In this document: piece by piece, positions 27,647-39,038 of the stretch
Layout: each line of letters opens with the position of its first letter
Position numbering within the stretch: position 1 is the first letter of the stretch
DNA from: Leclercia sp. LSNIH1
GTDB taxonomy: Bacteria > Pseudomonadota > Gammaproteobacteria > Enterobacterales > Enterobacteriaceae
Length of the DNA stretch: 64,000 bases
Reading direction: 5' to 3'
Assembly: GCF_002902985.1 (NCBI RefSeq)
Contig: NZ_CP026167.1
Location: forward strand, 2,356,001 to 2,420,000
Translations under genes and position numbers: made by a program
The notes under the pieces: generated by a model
Told to the model about the DNA's origin: nothing
Databases searched by the model: none
What the model saw: only the letters and a program-made list of their open reading frames with translations

Positions 27647-27907
27647 TTATTTGTAGATAACCGCGGTGCCGCTCAGCTTGTTGTTGGTATTAGCGGAGGT
27701 AATGGTATAACCGGTCGCGCCCGCGGCTTCAGCTTTCGCCGCCAGGCGTGCTTCCAGGCCATCCAGCGTGGTCGCGCCTTCTGCACTGACCACACCGATT
27801 TTATTCATGCTGTTTGCCTGGGCAGCGGTCACAGATTCCGCAGCGAAAGCTCCGAAAGAGAGAGTGGTCAGGGCAACAGCAGCGACAGCATATTTGATGG
27901 TTTTCAT
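27647..27907 (-). CDS. ybiJ: DUF1471 periplasmic small protein YbiJ
   Basis: From ATG 27907 the protein has 86 residues, as in E. coli YbiJ: a signal peptide (MKTIKYAVAAVALTTLSFGAFA) followed by the BhsA/McbA fold ending in SGTAVIYK. Related proteins respond to stress, affect biofilm and membrane properties, and are secreted to the periplasm. The specific role of YbiJ is not known. Starts further upstream lack a signal peptide and are unlikely. Confidence 0.92.
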   Translation of the reverse strand: MKTIKYAVAAVALTTLSFGAFAAESVTAAQANSMNKIGVVSAEGATTLDGLEARLAAKAEAAGATGYTITSANTNNKLSGTAVIYK

Positions 27908-28192
27908 GGTCAGTATCTCGCAGGTTATTCTGTTAAGGGGACGTTGTTCCGTCGATGTGATAAGTATCACGTTTTTTTGCGAGAGATAAAATCGAAGAGA
28001 ATTGACGCCATCCTTCGAAAAATTTGAATGACAAATAAGTTATTGAATATTAATAAATTCAGTGAATGGATTTACGTTTCTTGCCGTTGCGCTTTACAGA
28101 CGGGACGGAGAGGGCACATTTTGCCAAACCAGGGGCTAAAATTCGTGCACAAAAAAGTAATCGCTTGCGTGGCCTCATAGCCAGCATAGCAG

Positions 28193-28459
28193 TCAGCGTA
28201 ACTGGCTGTCTTTCGATCCTCTGCGATTATATCCTGCAGGTGATGCATTATGTGAATCTTTCTCCTGCTGACAGGCGATGCAAAGCCGCACGCCAGGCAC
28301 CGCCTTGCGCCGCGCTTCGGGGATCGGCTCTTCACACTCTTCGCAGAATTTCAGGCTCTCGCCTCGCGGAATTTCGCCCCGCGCCCGCGCCACTGCATCT
28401 TCAATGGTACTGTTGATCTGTTCGTTAACGGCATCATCATTCGCCCAACCGGAAGCCAT
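28193..28459 (-). CDS. ybiI: DksA/TraR-type zinc-finger protein YbiI
   Basis: An 88-residue protein with a four-Cys zinc finger, Cys39-x2-Cys42 and Cys60-x2-Cys63 (FCEECEEPIPEARRKAVPGVRLCIAC), typical of small DksA/TraR relatives. It lacks the long coiled coil with DxxDxA tip that DksA uses to enter the RNA polymerase channel, so its effect on transcription is uncertain. Length and ends (MASGWANDDAVNEQIN, GYNRRGSKDSQLR) match E. coli YbiI. Confidence 0.92.
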   Translation of the reverse strand: MASGWANDDAVNEQINSTIEDAVARARGEIPRGESLKFCEECEEPIPEARRKAVPGVRLCIACQQEKDSHNASPAGYNRRGSKDSQLR

Positions 28460-28531
28460 AGACCCCTCCTGACAGGTTATTGCGCTGTTCCGTAACTATG
28501 GGGCCAAAAAACGTACAATCAAGGCGAACGG

Positions 28532-29209
28532 CTAGATTTCAGACCATTCACGCAGCAGGTTGTGATAGAGATTCAGCAGGGAGAGCACTTCGTCGCTTTC
28601 GCCGTGACGGGCACGAAGGGTCTGGATGTTGCGATCCAGCTCGAACAGCATGCTGCGCTTTTTATCGTCGCGGATCATCGACTGGATCCACATAAAGGAG
28701 GCTACCCGCACACCGCGGGTGACCGGCGTGACGCAGTGCAGGCTGCTGGAGGGATAGAGTACCAGATCGCCCGCCGGGAGCTTGACGCTGTGCTGGCCGT
28801 AGGTGTCGTTCACCACCAGCTCGCCGCCCTCGTAGCTGTCGGGGTCGCTTAAAAAGAGGGTGGCGGAGAGATCGGTCCGCATCCAGCCGCTTTGCGGATG
28901 GCTTCGCACGGCGCCGTCAACGTGAAAACCGTAGGTCTCCTGCTGCTGGTAGCGGTTAAACAGCGGGCTTGAGATCTGGCGCGGCAGAGCGGCGGCAAAA
29001 AAGAGCGGGTGCTGATTCACCGCCTGCAATACCGCGGCCTGTAGCGTGGCATACAGCGGGCTTTGGGTGTCTACCTGCTGGTTGTTTTTAACCTGCGCCC
29101 CCTGGTTGCCTACCGTGGCGCGCCCGTCAATCCACGGGGCCTGCTCCAGTTGGGCGCAAAAGTGCGCTACCTCATCGGCGTTCAGCACGCCCGGAATGTG
29201 ATACATCAT
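28532..29209 (-). CDS. ybiX: PKHD-type Fe(II)/2-oxoglutarate hydroxylase YbiX
   Basis: YbiX belongs to the PKHD prolyl-hydroxylase-like family of 2-oxoglutarate dioxygenases. The iron ligands His96, Asp98 and His158 and the 2-oxoglutarate-binding Arg168 are all present in 225 residues, the E. coli length. It lies 82 bases downstream of fiu on the same strand, and homologues are commonly linked to Fiu-type siderophore receptors, so it may be part of iron-starvation physiology. Its substrate is unknown. Confidence 0.93.
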   Translation of the reverse strand: MMYHIPGVLNADEVAHFCAQLEQAPWIDGRATVGNQGAQVKNNQQVDTQSPLYATLQAAVLQAVNQHPLFFAAALPRQISSPLFNRYQQQETYGFHVDGAVRSHPQSGWMRTDLSATLFLSDPDSYEGGELVVNDTYGQHSVKLPAGDLVLYPSSSLHCVTPVTRGVRVASFMWIQSMIRDDKKRSMLFELDRNIQTLRARHGESDEVLSLLNLYHNLLREWSEI

Positions 29210-29223
29210 AATAATTCTCCGAA

Positions 29224-29285
29224 GCGTGGGGCTAAAGCCCCACGCGGATCAGACGTGCACTGAAACATGGGGAGCGAAGCTCCCC
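29224..29285. repeat. Two hairpins in the fiu-ybiX gap
   Basis: GCGTGGGGC-TAAA-GCCCCACGC (29224-29245) and GGGGAGC-GAA-GCTCCCC (29269-29285) are strong hairpins. Each is followed by nearly the same sequence: GATCAGACGTGCAC after the first and GATCAGAAGTGCAT after the second, the latter being the fiu stop region. Lacking T runs, they may act as RNA-stabilising or attenuating hairpins. Confidence 0.7.
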
Positions 29286-29291
29286 AGAGGA

Positions 29292-31577
29292 TCAGAAGTG
29301 CATGTTCGCCGTTAACATAAAGGTGCGCGGCTCGCCCGGATGGTAACGGTAGCCGCTCTTGTTGATGGAGGCGACATAGTCTTCATCAAACAGGTTGTAG
29401 ACGTTGAGCTGCATGTCGAGGTTGCGGTTGACGCGATAGCCCAGTTTGGCATCCGCCACCCAGTACCCTTCGGTGAACGACGGCGTACCCACCGCGCCGT
29501 CAGCGCCGCGGTGCATGCTGCCAATATAGCGGGCGCCTGCGCCAACGGAGAGATCGTCCGTGGCCTGGTACTGGCTCCACAGGGTAAAGGCATGTTCCGG
29601 GGTATAGGGCAGAGATGAGGTGCCATCCTGCGCCACGTCATTGCCGGTGCGCACGCTGGCGCGCTGCTGGGTATAGCCGCCGATCACCTGCCAGGCCGGG
29701 GTGATGTTACCGGCTGCCGACAGCTCATAGCCTTCGACGCGTTTTTTACCATACTGGGAGTAAGTGCCGTCGTCGTTCTGCTCGACTTCGTTTTCGATGT
29801 CGGTGCGGAAGACTGCCGCGGTCAGGAGCAGACGCTTATCGAGCACTTGCCATTTGGTGCCCAGCTCGCTGGTTTTGGCCTTCTGCGGCTTAAAGTCGGT
29901 GCGGTTGGCGCTGCTGCCGCTTCCGCCCTGGGCCAGCGCGAAGTTATTGCCGCCTGGCGGCTGCTGGGAGATGGCGTAGTTCACATAGACGTTGCCGTAT
30001 TCGTTCAGGTGATAAAGCGCTCCGGCCTTCCAGTTGACCAGGTTACCGGAGGTAGCGGTATCGATCGTCGTGACCGGGGAACCTTTCGGCGTGCCGGCCG
30101 GGCAGGCCACAGCTCCACGCCCCGTGCCGCCGCAAATGCTGGCGCTGTCATAGTCGGTATGGTAGGTATCGAGACGAATCCCGCCGTTCAGCTCGAAATC
30201 ACGGGTGACCTGCAACGTATCGAAGGCGTACAGACCGAAGGTATCGGTCCGGCCATTGGCATTAGCGCCATTGTTATTCAGACCGCCAATATCGACGTTG
30301 CTGTTCGGATGATAGATATTGACCGGCGGCGGGGTGATGGCATCCACGCCGTAGTTGGTCTGGGTTTCACGGGTGAACTCCACTCCGGTACTGATATCGT
30401 GGCCGACGCTGCCGGTATAGAATTTAGTGGTCAGGTTGGTCTGGTTGGTCAGGATCTTATTGCTGACATCTTTGGTGTTGGCGAGGCGCGACCAGGTCCA
30501 GGTGTCCACATTATTACGGTCAGGCTGGGTGATGTTGCTGGCGCCACCCATTACGGCGGTCATCAGATAATCCTGCTTCACCCGCGACCAGCGCGTGGTG
30601 TTGCGCAGGGTGGTGTTGTCGTTAAAGTCGTGCTCAAAGCGCATCGTGGCGGTGTCAGACGTAGAATCGTCATAATCGGAATCGGTGCCGTAGAAGTTGC
30701 TGGTGTTCACCTTGCCGGAGTGATTCAGCGCCGCGGTGCCCGCTGAGGGGGCAGAGTAGCCCGGCAACCCGATAGTCGGGATCCCGCCGTCCGGAGTGTT
30801 GTGCTGGGTGACATGCAGGTAGTTCAGGTAGAGGCGGTTTTCCGTTCCCAGCCCCAGGGCGAGGGAAGGGGCCACGCCGTAGCGCTCGTTTTTAACGTTA
30901 TCGCGCCCTTCATCGTGAGTTTTTTCACCCATCAGGTTCAGACGAAACGCCGAGGTATCGCCCATCACCTGGTTAATATCGAGGGTTCCACGGCGCATAT
31001 AGGCGCTGCCAATGCTGGCAGAGGCATCAATACCGGAATCCAGACGCGGCTGTTTGCTGATCATATTGATCGAGCCGCTCGGGGCGCTGCGTCCGTAATC
31101 GCTGCCGGACGGCCCTTTGATCACTTCCACCTGTTCGGTGTTGAAGGTGTCACGGGTGGTGGTGCTGATGTCGCGAATACCGTCAACGTAGATGCTGTTC
31201 GAGGTATCCACGCCGCGCATGTAGACCGCGTCGCCGGTGGTGGAGTTGCCGTTTTCACCGGCGAAAAAGGCGCCAACACCCGGAACGTTTTTCAACGCGT
31301 CGGTCAGATTGGTGGTGCCCTGATCCTTCAGCACCTGCTCGGAGATCACCGTCATGGTACGGGTGGTGTCTGCCACCGGGCGACTGAATTTGGCGTCGGC
31401 AGATTTCTGCGGGGCATAGAGCGAAGGCTGGGCGGCCTCCACCACCAGGGTATCGTCAGGTTTGTTATCCGTGCTGTCTGCGGCAAGCGCTGTCGCCACC
31501 GGGGAAAGGCCGATACACAGACCCGCAAAAAAGGTCAGCGAGTTAAAGCTGTTCGGAACGTTGCGATTTTTATCCAT
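29292..31577 (-). CDS. fiu: TonB-dependent catecholate siderophore receptor Fiu
   Basis: Fiu imports monomeric catecholate iron complexes such as dihydroxybenzoylserine, and siderophore-linked antibiotics. The 761-residue protein (E. coli 760) has a signal peptide ending near ALA (33), a TonB-box-like DDTLVVEAA near residue 42, a plug domain (about 55-215, VPGVGAFFAGENG, IKGPSGSDYGRSAPSGSINMISK), and a beta-barrel ending in the usual aromatic residue (MLTANMHF). Strong overlapping Fur-box sequence lies 100 bases upstream, so it is iron-repressed. ybiX follows. Confidence 0.96.
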   Translation of the reverse strand: MDKNRNVPNSFNSLTFFAGLCIGLSPVATALAADSTDNKPDDTLVVEAAQPSLYAPQKSADAKFSRPVADTTRTMTVISEQVLKDQGTTNLTDALKNVPGVGAFFAGENGNSTTGDAVYMRGVDTSNSIYVDGIRDISTTTRDTFNTEQVEVIKGPSGSDYGRSAPSGSINMISKQPRLDSGIDASASIGSAYMRRGTLDINQVMGDTSAFRLNLMGEKTHDEGRDNVKNERYGVAPSLALGLGTENRLYLNYLHVTQHNTPDGGIPTIGLPGYSAPSAGTAALNHSGKVNTSNFYGTDSDYDDSTSDTATMRFEHDFNDNTTLRNTTRWSRVKQDYLMTAVMGGASNITQPDRNNVDTWTWSRLANTKDVSNKILTNQTNLTTKFYTGSVGHDISTGVEFTRETQTNYGVDAITPPPVNIYHPNSNVDIGGLNNNGANANGRTDTFGLYAFDTLQVTRDFELNGGIRLDTYHTDYDSASICGGTGRGAVACPAGTPKGSPVTTIDTATSGNLVNWKAGALYHLNEYGNVYVNYAISQQPPGGNNFALAQGGSGSSANRTDFKPQKAKTSELGTKWQVLDKRLLLTAAVFRTDIENEVEQNDDGTYSQYGKKRVEGYELSAAGNITPAWQVIGGYTQQRASVRTGNDVAQDGTSSLPYTPEHAFTLWSQYQATDDLSVGAGARYIGSMHRGADGAVGTPSFTEGYWVADAKLGYRVNRNLDMQLNVYNLFDEDYVASINKSGYRYHPGEPRTFMLTANMHF

Positions 31578-31677
31578 ATTGTTTAGCGACTTATAATTTT
31601 TAGTATTGAGTTTTCATTACGTTGTCAGGCAGGTCTGCGCCTTATCCTGTGCCACGCTATATCCGTAATGAGCCTAC

Positions 31678-31712
31678 AAATGATAATTATTGTGATAAAC
31701 ATTATCATTTGG
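31678..31712. promoter_or_regulatory. Fur operator of fiu
   Basis: The stretch 31678-31712 contains AATGATAATTATTGTGATAA followed by ACATTATCATTT. Overlapping GATAAT/ATTATC hexamers match the 19-bp Fur box at most positions. It lies 100-135 bases before the fiu start. Confidence 0.85.
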
Positions 31713-31849
31713 TGTCACTTTTTATCACTCTCGTCAACAAAATGAAATACGTAAATTTACATTGCCTGTTAAAAAACTTCACAAAGTGGATTTTGGGCAA
31801 AAAATGAACTGCACCCCGGGGGATGCAGTATGCAGTGCAGAGCGGGGGA

Positions 31850-32110
31850 TTACTTGTAAATCGTGGCGGTACCGAACATGGTGTTGTCGCCGCTGGCAGA
31901 ATTCACCACGTAGCCTTTAGCACCTTGTTCACGCGCTTTTTCAGCCAGTTTGTCCTGCAGATCGTCAAGGTCTCTTGCGCCAGAAGCCTGCACGGTTCCG
32001 GCGGGTCTAAGTTGACCGGTATCGCCATTGCTGAGTGATTCGATTGACCATGCAGCAAACGACGCACCTGCCAGTGAAGCGGCAGCGAGCATTACCAGGT
32101 ATTTTTTCAT
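31850..32110 (-). CDS. mcbA: DUF1471 periplasmic protein McbA (colanic acid regulator)
   Basis: McbA (YbiM) in E. coli is a small periplasmic protein induced through McbR; when derepressed it drives colanic acid mucoidy and represses biofilm. From ATG 32110 it has 86 residues, with signal peptide MKKYLVMLAAASLAGASFA and the highly conserved LAEKAREQGAKGYVVNSASG and FGTATIYK end. This is the second DUF1471 gene in this part of the window (with ybiJ). Confidence 0.93.
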   Translation of the reverse strand: MKKYLVMLAAASLAGASFAAWSIESLSNGDTGQLRPAGTVQASGARDLDDLQDKLAEKAREQGAKGYVVNSASGDNTMFGTATIYK

Positions 32111-32351
32111 AATCACTTCCTCTGATTGACAACGGGTGATGCACAGTAAGTGTAGAACGGCTCAGAGCGTGATTTAGGGCAAAAAATTGATGATGATCTG
32201 CTTATTTTTTGAACGACATTTTTTGACAATTCCATGACAAATCAGCGACATACAGGTGACTGATTTCTGGTGTTTTATTCTGTGGCGCAGAGAAATATTT
32301 ACCGTTGCGCCCGCAACGGGTATCTTACGCCGCTGTTTACAGGAGAACGCC

Positions 32352-33266
32352 ATGACATCCCAGAAGCCGGGGTTGCATCCTCGCAACCGCCACCGTAGCC
32401 GTTACGACATGAATGCCTTATGCGAGAGCTGTCCGGCGCTGCGCGAATTTATCACCCAGACGCCCACAGGCGAGCCAACGGTGAACTTCGCCGATCCACA
32501 GGCGGTGAAGACGCTGAATAAAGCGCTGCTGATGCATTTCTACGGGGTGACGCAGTGGGATATTCCGGACGGCTATCTCTGCCCACCGGTGCCGGGGCGT
32601 GCCGACTACATTCACCATCTCGCCGATCTGCTGGCGGAGGGTAACAACGGCGTCGCTCCCGCAGAGGCAACCCTCCTGGATATCGGCACCGGCTCGAACC
32701 TCATTTACCCGCTGATTGGTGTGCATGAATATGGCTGGCGCTTTACCGGCAGCGAAGTGGACCCGCAGGCGTTTGCCAACGCCACGGCCATCATTAACGG
32801 TAACCCCGGCATGAGCCGCGCCATCCGTCTGCGTCGTCAGAAAGAGGCCTCGGCAATCTTCACGGGTATTATCCATAAAAACGAACAGTACGATGCCACC
32901 CTGTGTAATCCGCCGTTTCATGATTCCGCTGAATCCGCCCGGGCGGGCAGCGAGCGTAAGCGTCGCAACCTCGGCCAGGCGGCCGATGCCGCGCTGAACT
33001 TCGGCGGCCAGCAGCAGGAGCTGTGGTGCGAAGGCGGCGAAGTGGCCTTTATCACAAAGATAATTGCCGAAAGCGCCCAGTTTGCCCGTCAGGTGAAGTG
33101 GTTTACTACCCTGGTCTCCCGCAGCGAAAACCTGCCGCCGCTCTACCGCGCCCTGACCGACGTCGGCGCGGTGAAAGTGGTGAAAAAAGAGATGGCCCAG
33201 GGACAGAAGCAGAGCCGCTTTATCGCCTGGACCTTTATGGACAACGCCAGACGCCGCCAGCGTTAA
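32352..33266 (+). CDS. rlmF: 23S rRNA (adenine-1618-N6) methyltransferase RlmF
   Basis: RlmF methylates A1618 of 23S rRNA. From ATG 32352, preceded by CAGGAGAAC, the protein has 304 residues (E. coli 308). The SAM-binding motif LDIGTGSN is at 109-116 and the N6-adenine catalytic NPPF motif at 186-189. The N-terminus [16 protein letters not shown] matches the family. An open frame from 32256 extends upstream of the ribosome-binding site and is rejected. Confidence 0.95.
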   Translation: MTSQKPGLHPRNRHRSRYDMNALCESCPALREFITQTPTGEPTVNFADPQAVKTLNKALLMHFYGVTQWDIPDGYLCPPVPGRADYIHHLADLLAEGNNGVAPAEATLLDIGTGSNLIYPLIGVHEYGWRFTGSEVDPQAFANATAIINGNPGMSRAIRLRRQKEASAIFTGIIHKNEQYDATLCNPPFHDSAESARAGSERKRRNLGQAADAALNFGGQQQELWCEGGEVAFITKIIAESAQFARQVKWFTTLVSRSENLPPLYRALTDVGAVKVVKKEMAQGQKQSRFIAWTFMDNARRRQR

Positions 33267-33272
33267 CCGCTT

Positions 33273-33302
33273 CTCCCCGGTGGCGCTGCGCTTACCGGGG
33301 CT
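33273..33302. repeat. REP unit between rlmF and ybiO
   Basis: CCCCGGTGGCGCTGCGCTTACCGGGG is a single REP palindrome between the convergent rlmF and ybiO genes and ends at the ybiO stop codon. Confidence 0.75.
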
Positions 33303-35514
33303 ACAGGGTGGGCTCCTGCGGTGACGGTGGGGTCGGGCTCGGCGACGGCAGCAGCTGATACATCTGCACCGGCATCCGCACGTTCGCCTGGTCAAAGTGT
33401 TTTTTCACCATGCTGTCGAGGGCGAAACGCACCGTCCACTGTTTCAGCGGCTGGGTGGTGAACGACACGCGCAGGGTAAAGGCGGTGCTGGTCAGGCCGA
33501 CAATCCCGGCAAACGACGGCTCGCCGATAATCAGCCCGCGAATATCCTCCCTCTCCAGCAGCTCATCCACCGCCGCTTTCAGCGCGTCTTTCGCTTTTTC
33601 GGCATCTTCATGCCTGTCCACGTCATAGTTCGCCACCACCGACCCGATGCCGCGGACAAAGTTGGCGAAGGTAGTGATCGATGACCACGGAATAATGTGA
33701 TACGCCCCGGTATCCTGCCGCACCCCCACCGAACGAATCGACATCCGCTCCACCGTGCCGGTCAGCGGCCCGATGGTCACCAGATCCCCGGTATTCATCC
33801 CGTTTTCAAACTGAATAAAGATCCCGGTGATGATGTCCTTCACCAGCGTCTGGGAGCCAAAAGAGATCGCCAGCCCCAGCGCCCCGGCCCCTGCCAGCAG
33901 CGGAGCGATGTTGACGCCAATTTCCGAGAGCACAATCATGATGGTAATGGTGCTGATGACCACCGCCAGCGCGTTACGGAACAGCGTCAGCAGCGTTCGG
34001 GCGCGGGCGCTGGGCAGTGGCCGGCCATGAATATCTGACGCCAGCCGGTTCTCGATCAGGCTCGCCAGGATCGTCCAGCCGATGGCGGAGAAGAAGAGGA
34101 TCAGCGCGATACGGATCAGAATATCGACCGTCTTCTCCCCTGCGCCGTTGTGCAGCCAGTTCCAGAAGTCGAACAACCCCCAGGCGCTGAGCAGCAGCAT
34201 AATGGCGACGCAGACTGTCAGGAACCGCGCCACCTTCAGCGACACGGAGATCCAGCCGTTGAGCCGTTTTTGCAGCTCCGGATAGCTGCGCTGCACGTGC
34301 GGCGAGAGGGTGATGGTTTTAGCCAGCCAGCGGGAGAGCAGCCCCGACACGAAGGCGGCAATGCCGACGATGGCCAGGCTGCGGAAGGTCGCCCCCATCA
34401 TAAATTTCAGGCTGTTGCCCGGATCGAAGAGGGAGAAGAAACAGAGCACAATAAAATAGGCGCTCGCCAGCCAGTGCCACACCAGCGCGAAAGCGCGAAT
34501 AAACAGGCTGAAGAAGGCCAGTGAACGGTCGGCAAGGTGGAGCAGCCCTTCGGTAATGGCGCGCTTATTATGAAAGATCAAGTACAGCGCCCAGACGGTA
34601 ATACAGAGCATGATCAGCACGTTGGCCAGAGCGCCAATTTGCACGTTAACCTGATTGGAGATAATCGGCACCGCTACCAGCAGGCCATAGCCGATAAGGC
34701 CGCTCAGAATACTCAGGCGTAGCGACCAGTACTGCGCGGCGCTGTCGTTAATGGCGAAAGGTCGTAGATCGGGCACCCGCGGGCAAAATATCAACCGCAG
34801 GATCGCTTTAAAGAATTCAATCAGCGCGAAGGCATTGAGGAACAGCGCCTGCTGGAAGGCAATGGTCAGGTTGCCGGTGTTGAGGTACTCGCGCAGCATC
34901 TGGCCAATAAACAGGGTTAGCGCCAGCAGCAGCAGATCGATAATAAAGGCCGCGGCGATGGTCAGCGGCAGATGAACCCAGCTGCTGGTTTCGCGGTTCT
35001 TTTTGCGCCCCCAGCTCCCCATTTTGCGGTACAACGGCCAGGCGCAGAGCCTCACCATCCAGTAAAAGGCAAAAACCAGTCCGGCCAGGATCAGAAACTG
35101 CTGCGCGGCGGCGGTAAAGGTTTGCGGGTTAAAGGCCTTATGCGGGGAGCCGATCAGGTTGCGGTAGAGCTGAGCGAAACGGGAGGCGAGGGCATCGCCA
35201 TAGTGACGGCTGATATCAGTGACGTTCTCCAGCACCGTTTTCTCGTCGGCAATCTCCGGCGGGGTAATTTTAGGCACCGGTGTTTCAGGCGGTGTGGCAG
35301 CCACGCTGCGCAGCTGATCGATCAGCTCCTTGCGTGAGGCGTCATTTTCCAGCACATCGGCCAGCGCCGAGTAGGCCGCCTTTTTCTGCTCAACGTCCGG
35401 CTCCGGTGGCGGCGTGCTCTGCTCGCTGGCGGTGGCGGCGGGAATGCCCGGCAGGCTGACGGCCTGGGCAGGCAGACAAAACAGGCTTATCAGGAGCAGC
35501 AAAATCCACGGCAC
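33301..35514 (-). CDS. ybiO: MscS-family mechanosensitive channel YbiO
   Basis: YbiO is a large MscS homologue that opens under hypo-osmotic stress. I chose the GTG start at 35514: CCGGAGGACATC precedes it and the product begins MPWILLLLISLFCLPAQA, a proper signal peptide. That gives 737 residues (E. coli 741). A periplasmic N-domain (to about 135), some ten membrane segments, and the MscS core follow: the pore helix ALGLAISFGSQTLVKDIITG, the beta-domain FENGMNTGDLVTIG and the VGVRQDTGAYHIIPWSSITTF stretch. The upstream ATG would lack a signal peptide. Confidence 0.93.
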   Translation of the reverse strand: MPWILLLLISLFCLPAQAVSLPGIPAATASEQSTPPPEPDVEQKKAAYSALADVLENDASRKELIDQLRSVAATPPETPVPKITPPEIADEKTVLENVTDISRHYGDALASRFAQLYRNLIGSPHKAFNPQTFTAAAQQFLILAGLVFAFYWMVRLCAWPLYRKMGSWGRKKNRETSSWVHLPLTIAAAFIIDLLLLALTLFIGQMLREYLNTGNLTIAFQQALFLNAFALIEFFKAILRLIFCPRVPDLRPFAINDSAAQYWSLRLSILSGLIGYGLLVAVPIISNQVNVQIGALANVLIMLCITVWALYLIFHNKRAITEGLLHLADRSLAFFSLFIRAFALVWHWLASAYFIVLCFFSLFDPGNSLKFMMGATFRSLAIVGIAAFVSGLLSRWLAKTITLSPHVQRSYPELQKRLNGWISVSLKVARFLTVCVAIMLLLSAWGLFDFWNWLHNGAGEKTVDILIRIALILFFSAIGWTILASLIENRLASDIHGRPLPSARARTLLTLFRNALAVVISTITIMIVLSEIGVNIAPLLAGAGALGLAISFGSQTLVKDIITGIFIQFENGMNTGDLVTIGPLTGTVERMSIRSVGVRQDTGAYHIIPWSSITTFANFVRGIGSVVANYDVDRHEDAEKAKDALKAAVDELLEREDIRGLIIGEPSFAGIVGLTSTAFTLRVSFTTQPLKQWTVRFALDSMVKKHFDQANVRMPVQMYQLLPSPSPTPPSPQEPTL

Positions 35515-35601
35515 GATGTCCTCCGGTGACAAAATTGTGCAAAGTGATAAGTATAGAAGGCGCGCGGGGGCGGGGGGTTTTTGGGAGAATTCCGGCAATA
35601 A

Positions 35602-35636
35602 AAAAGCCGGGTGACGGCTACGCCTACCCGGCTTAC
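35602..35636. repeat. REP-like unit between glnQ and ybiO
   Basis: AAAAAGCCGGGTGACGGCTACGCCTACCCGGCTT has arms AGCCGGGT and ACCCGGCT. It follows the glnQ stop on the minus strand and ends in a T run there, so it may serve as the glnHPQ terminator. Confidence 0.75.
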
Positions 35637-35649
35637 AAAGGGCAAAAAC

Positions 35650-36368
<719 letters not shown>

Positions 36369-36372
<4 letters not shown>

Positions 36373-37028
36373 AGGATTTTCATCCTTCTTTCAAGACGAC
36401 GCAGCACGAAGCTCAGCGCCAGCGTAATAATCAAATAGACCACGGCCACGGCGCTCCAGATCTCCAGCGCACGGAAGTTACCGGCAATGATCTCCTGGCC
36501 CTGACGGGTCAGTTCAGCCACGCCGATAACAATGAACAGGGAGGTATCTTTAATGCTGATGATCCACTGGTTACCCAGCGGTGGCAGCATGCGGCGCAGC
36601 GCCAGCGGCAGGATCACGTGGCGGATGGTTTCGCGACGGGAGAGACCCAGCGCCAGACCGGCCTCGCTGAAGCCTTTGTGGATCGACAGTACCGCACCGC
36701 GGGTGATCTCGGCGATATAGGCGCCCGAGTTGATCATGATGGTGACCACCGCCGCGCTGAACGGGTCAATCCGCAGGTCGGTAAAGGCCATCGGCAGTGC
36801 GAAGTAGATAAACATCACCTGCACCACAATCGGCGTGCCGCGGATAACTTCGATGAAAACCAGCGCTACGTGGTTGGCTATCCAGCCGCCGTAGGTGCGG
36901 GCAAAACCGGCGACAAGGCCGATAATCAACCCGCCAACCAGACCGAGGACCGAAATCCACAGGGTCATTTTGGCGCCTTCAAGCAAAAGAGGAATGGCGG
37001 GCCAGATGGCGCTCCAGTCAAACTGCAT
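36369..37028 (-). CDS. glnP: Glutamine ABC transporter permease GlnP
   Basis: A 219-residue polar-amino-acid permease with about five membrane helices and the EAA loop ([30 protein letters not shown], about residues 135-165) that docks to GlnQ. It equals E. coli GlnP in length. A 120-base gap with a REP unit separates it from glnH, which fits a higher level of the binding protein than of the membrane parts. Confidence 0.97.
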
Positions 37029-37089
37029 GATGAGTTCCTGTATACCGTGGTGAAAACAGACAATTAACCATCAGGGGGATGGTTACAAT

Positions 37090-37124
37090 TGTAGGCCCGG
37101 TCAACGCAAGCGTCACCGGGCAGT
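37090..37124. repeat. REP unit in the glnH-glnP gap
   Basis: GCCCGGTCAACGCAAGCGTCACCGGGC forms a REP palindrome inside the operon directly after glnH. It probably stabilises the glnH message relative to glnPQ. Confidence 0.75.
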
Positions 37125-37148
37125 ACAGTTCCTGTTTAACAGGCTGTT

Positions 37149-38087
<939 letters not shown>

Positions 38088-38206
38088 TTATGCTATTTAG
38101 CGCAAATATTGATGAGAAAACAATCTTTCATTAACGATTGTGTGAGGTGATTATTACAAATGCTTTACTTTTGCCGGGGGAGAGGAGAAATGACTGCACC
38201 ATGAAA

Positions 38207-38236
38207 GTGCAAAACCCCCGCCAGGAGCGAGGGTGT
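38207..38236 (-). terminator. dps terminator
   Basis: On the minus strand CCCTCGC and GGCGGGGG pair around TCCT and are followed by TTTTGC. It lies 20 bases after the dps stop. Confidence 0.75.
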
Positions 38237-38255
38237 AATAGCAAAAAGCTATGGA

Positions 38256-38819
<564 letters not shown>

Positions 38820-38999
38820 CTATAGATAGCGCGACCGGGTACTGCCTATCGGTTTAATAGTGAAAGGTTGGTTGTTATATGTAACCTATTGAAAATAAAA
38901 CAATATGGATATATGCGGGTAAATTAATCTTATTTTTTAAGGGCTTTGAGGGAGGGGAGGAAGATATTTCAAAATAATGACGCTAATGCGAATGGGAAT

Positions 39000-39030
39000 A
39001 TTTTGCCGGGAAGCCGCTCCCCGGCAAAAT
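39000..39030 (-). terminator. rhtA terminator
   Basis: ATTTTGCCGGG (39000-39010) and CCCGGCAAAAT (39020-39030) form an 11-bp stem just after the rhtA stop, flanked by A/T runs on both strands. Confidence 0.85.
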
Positions 39031-39038
39031 AACGCCTG

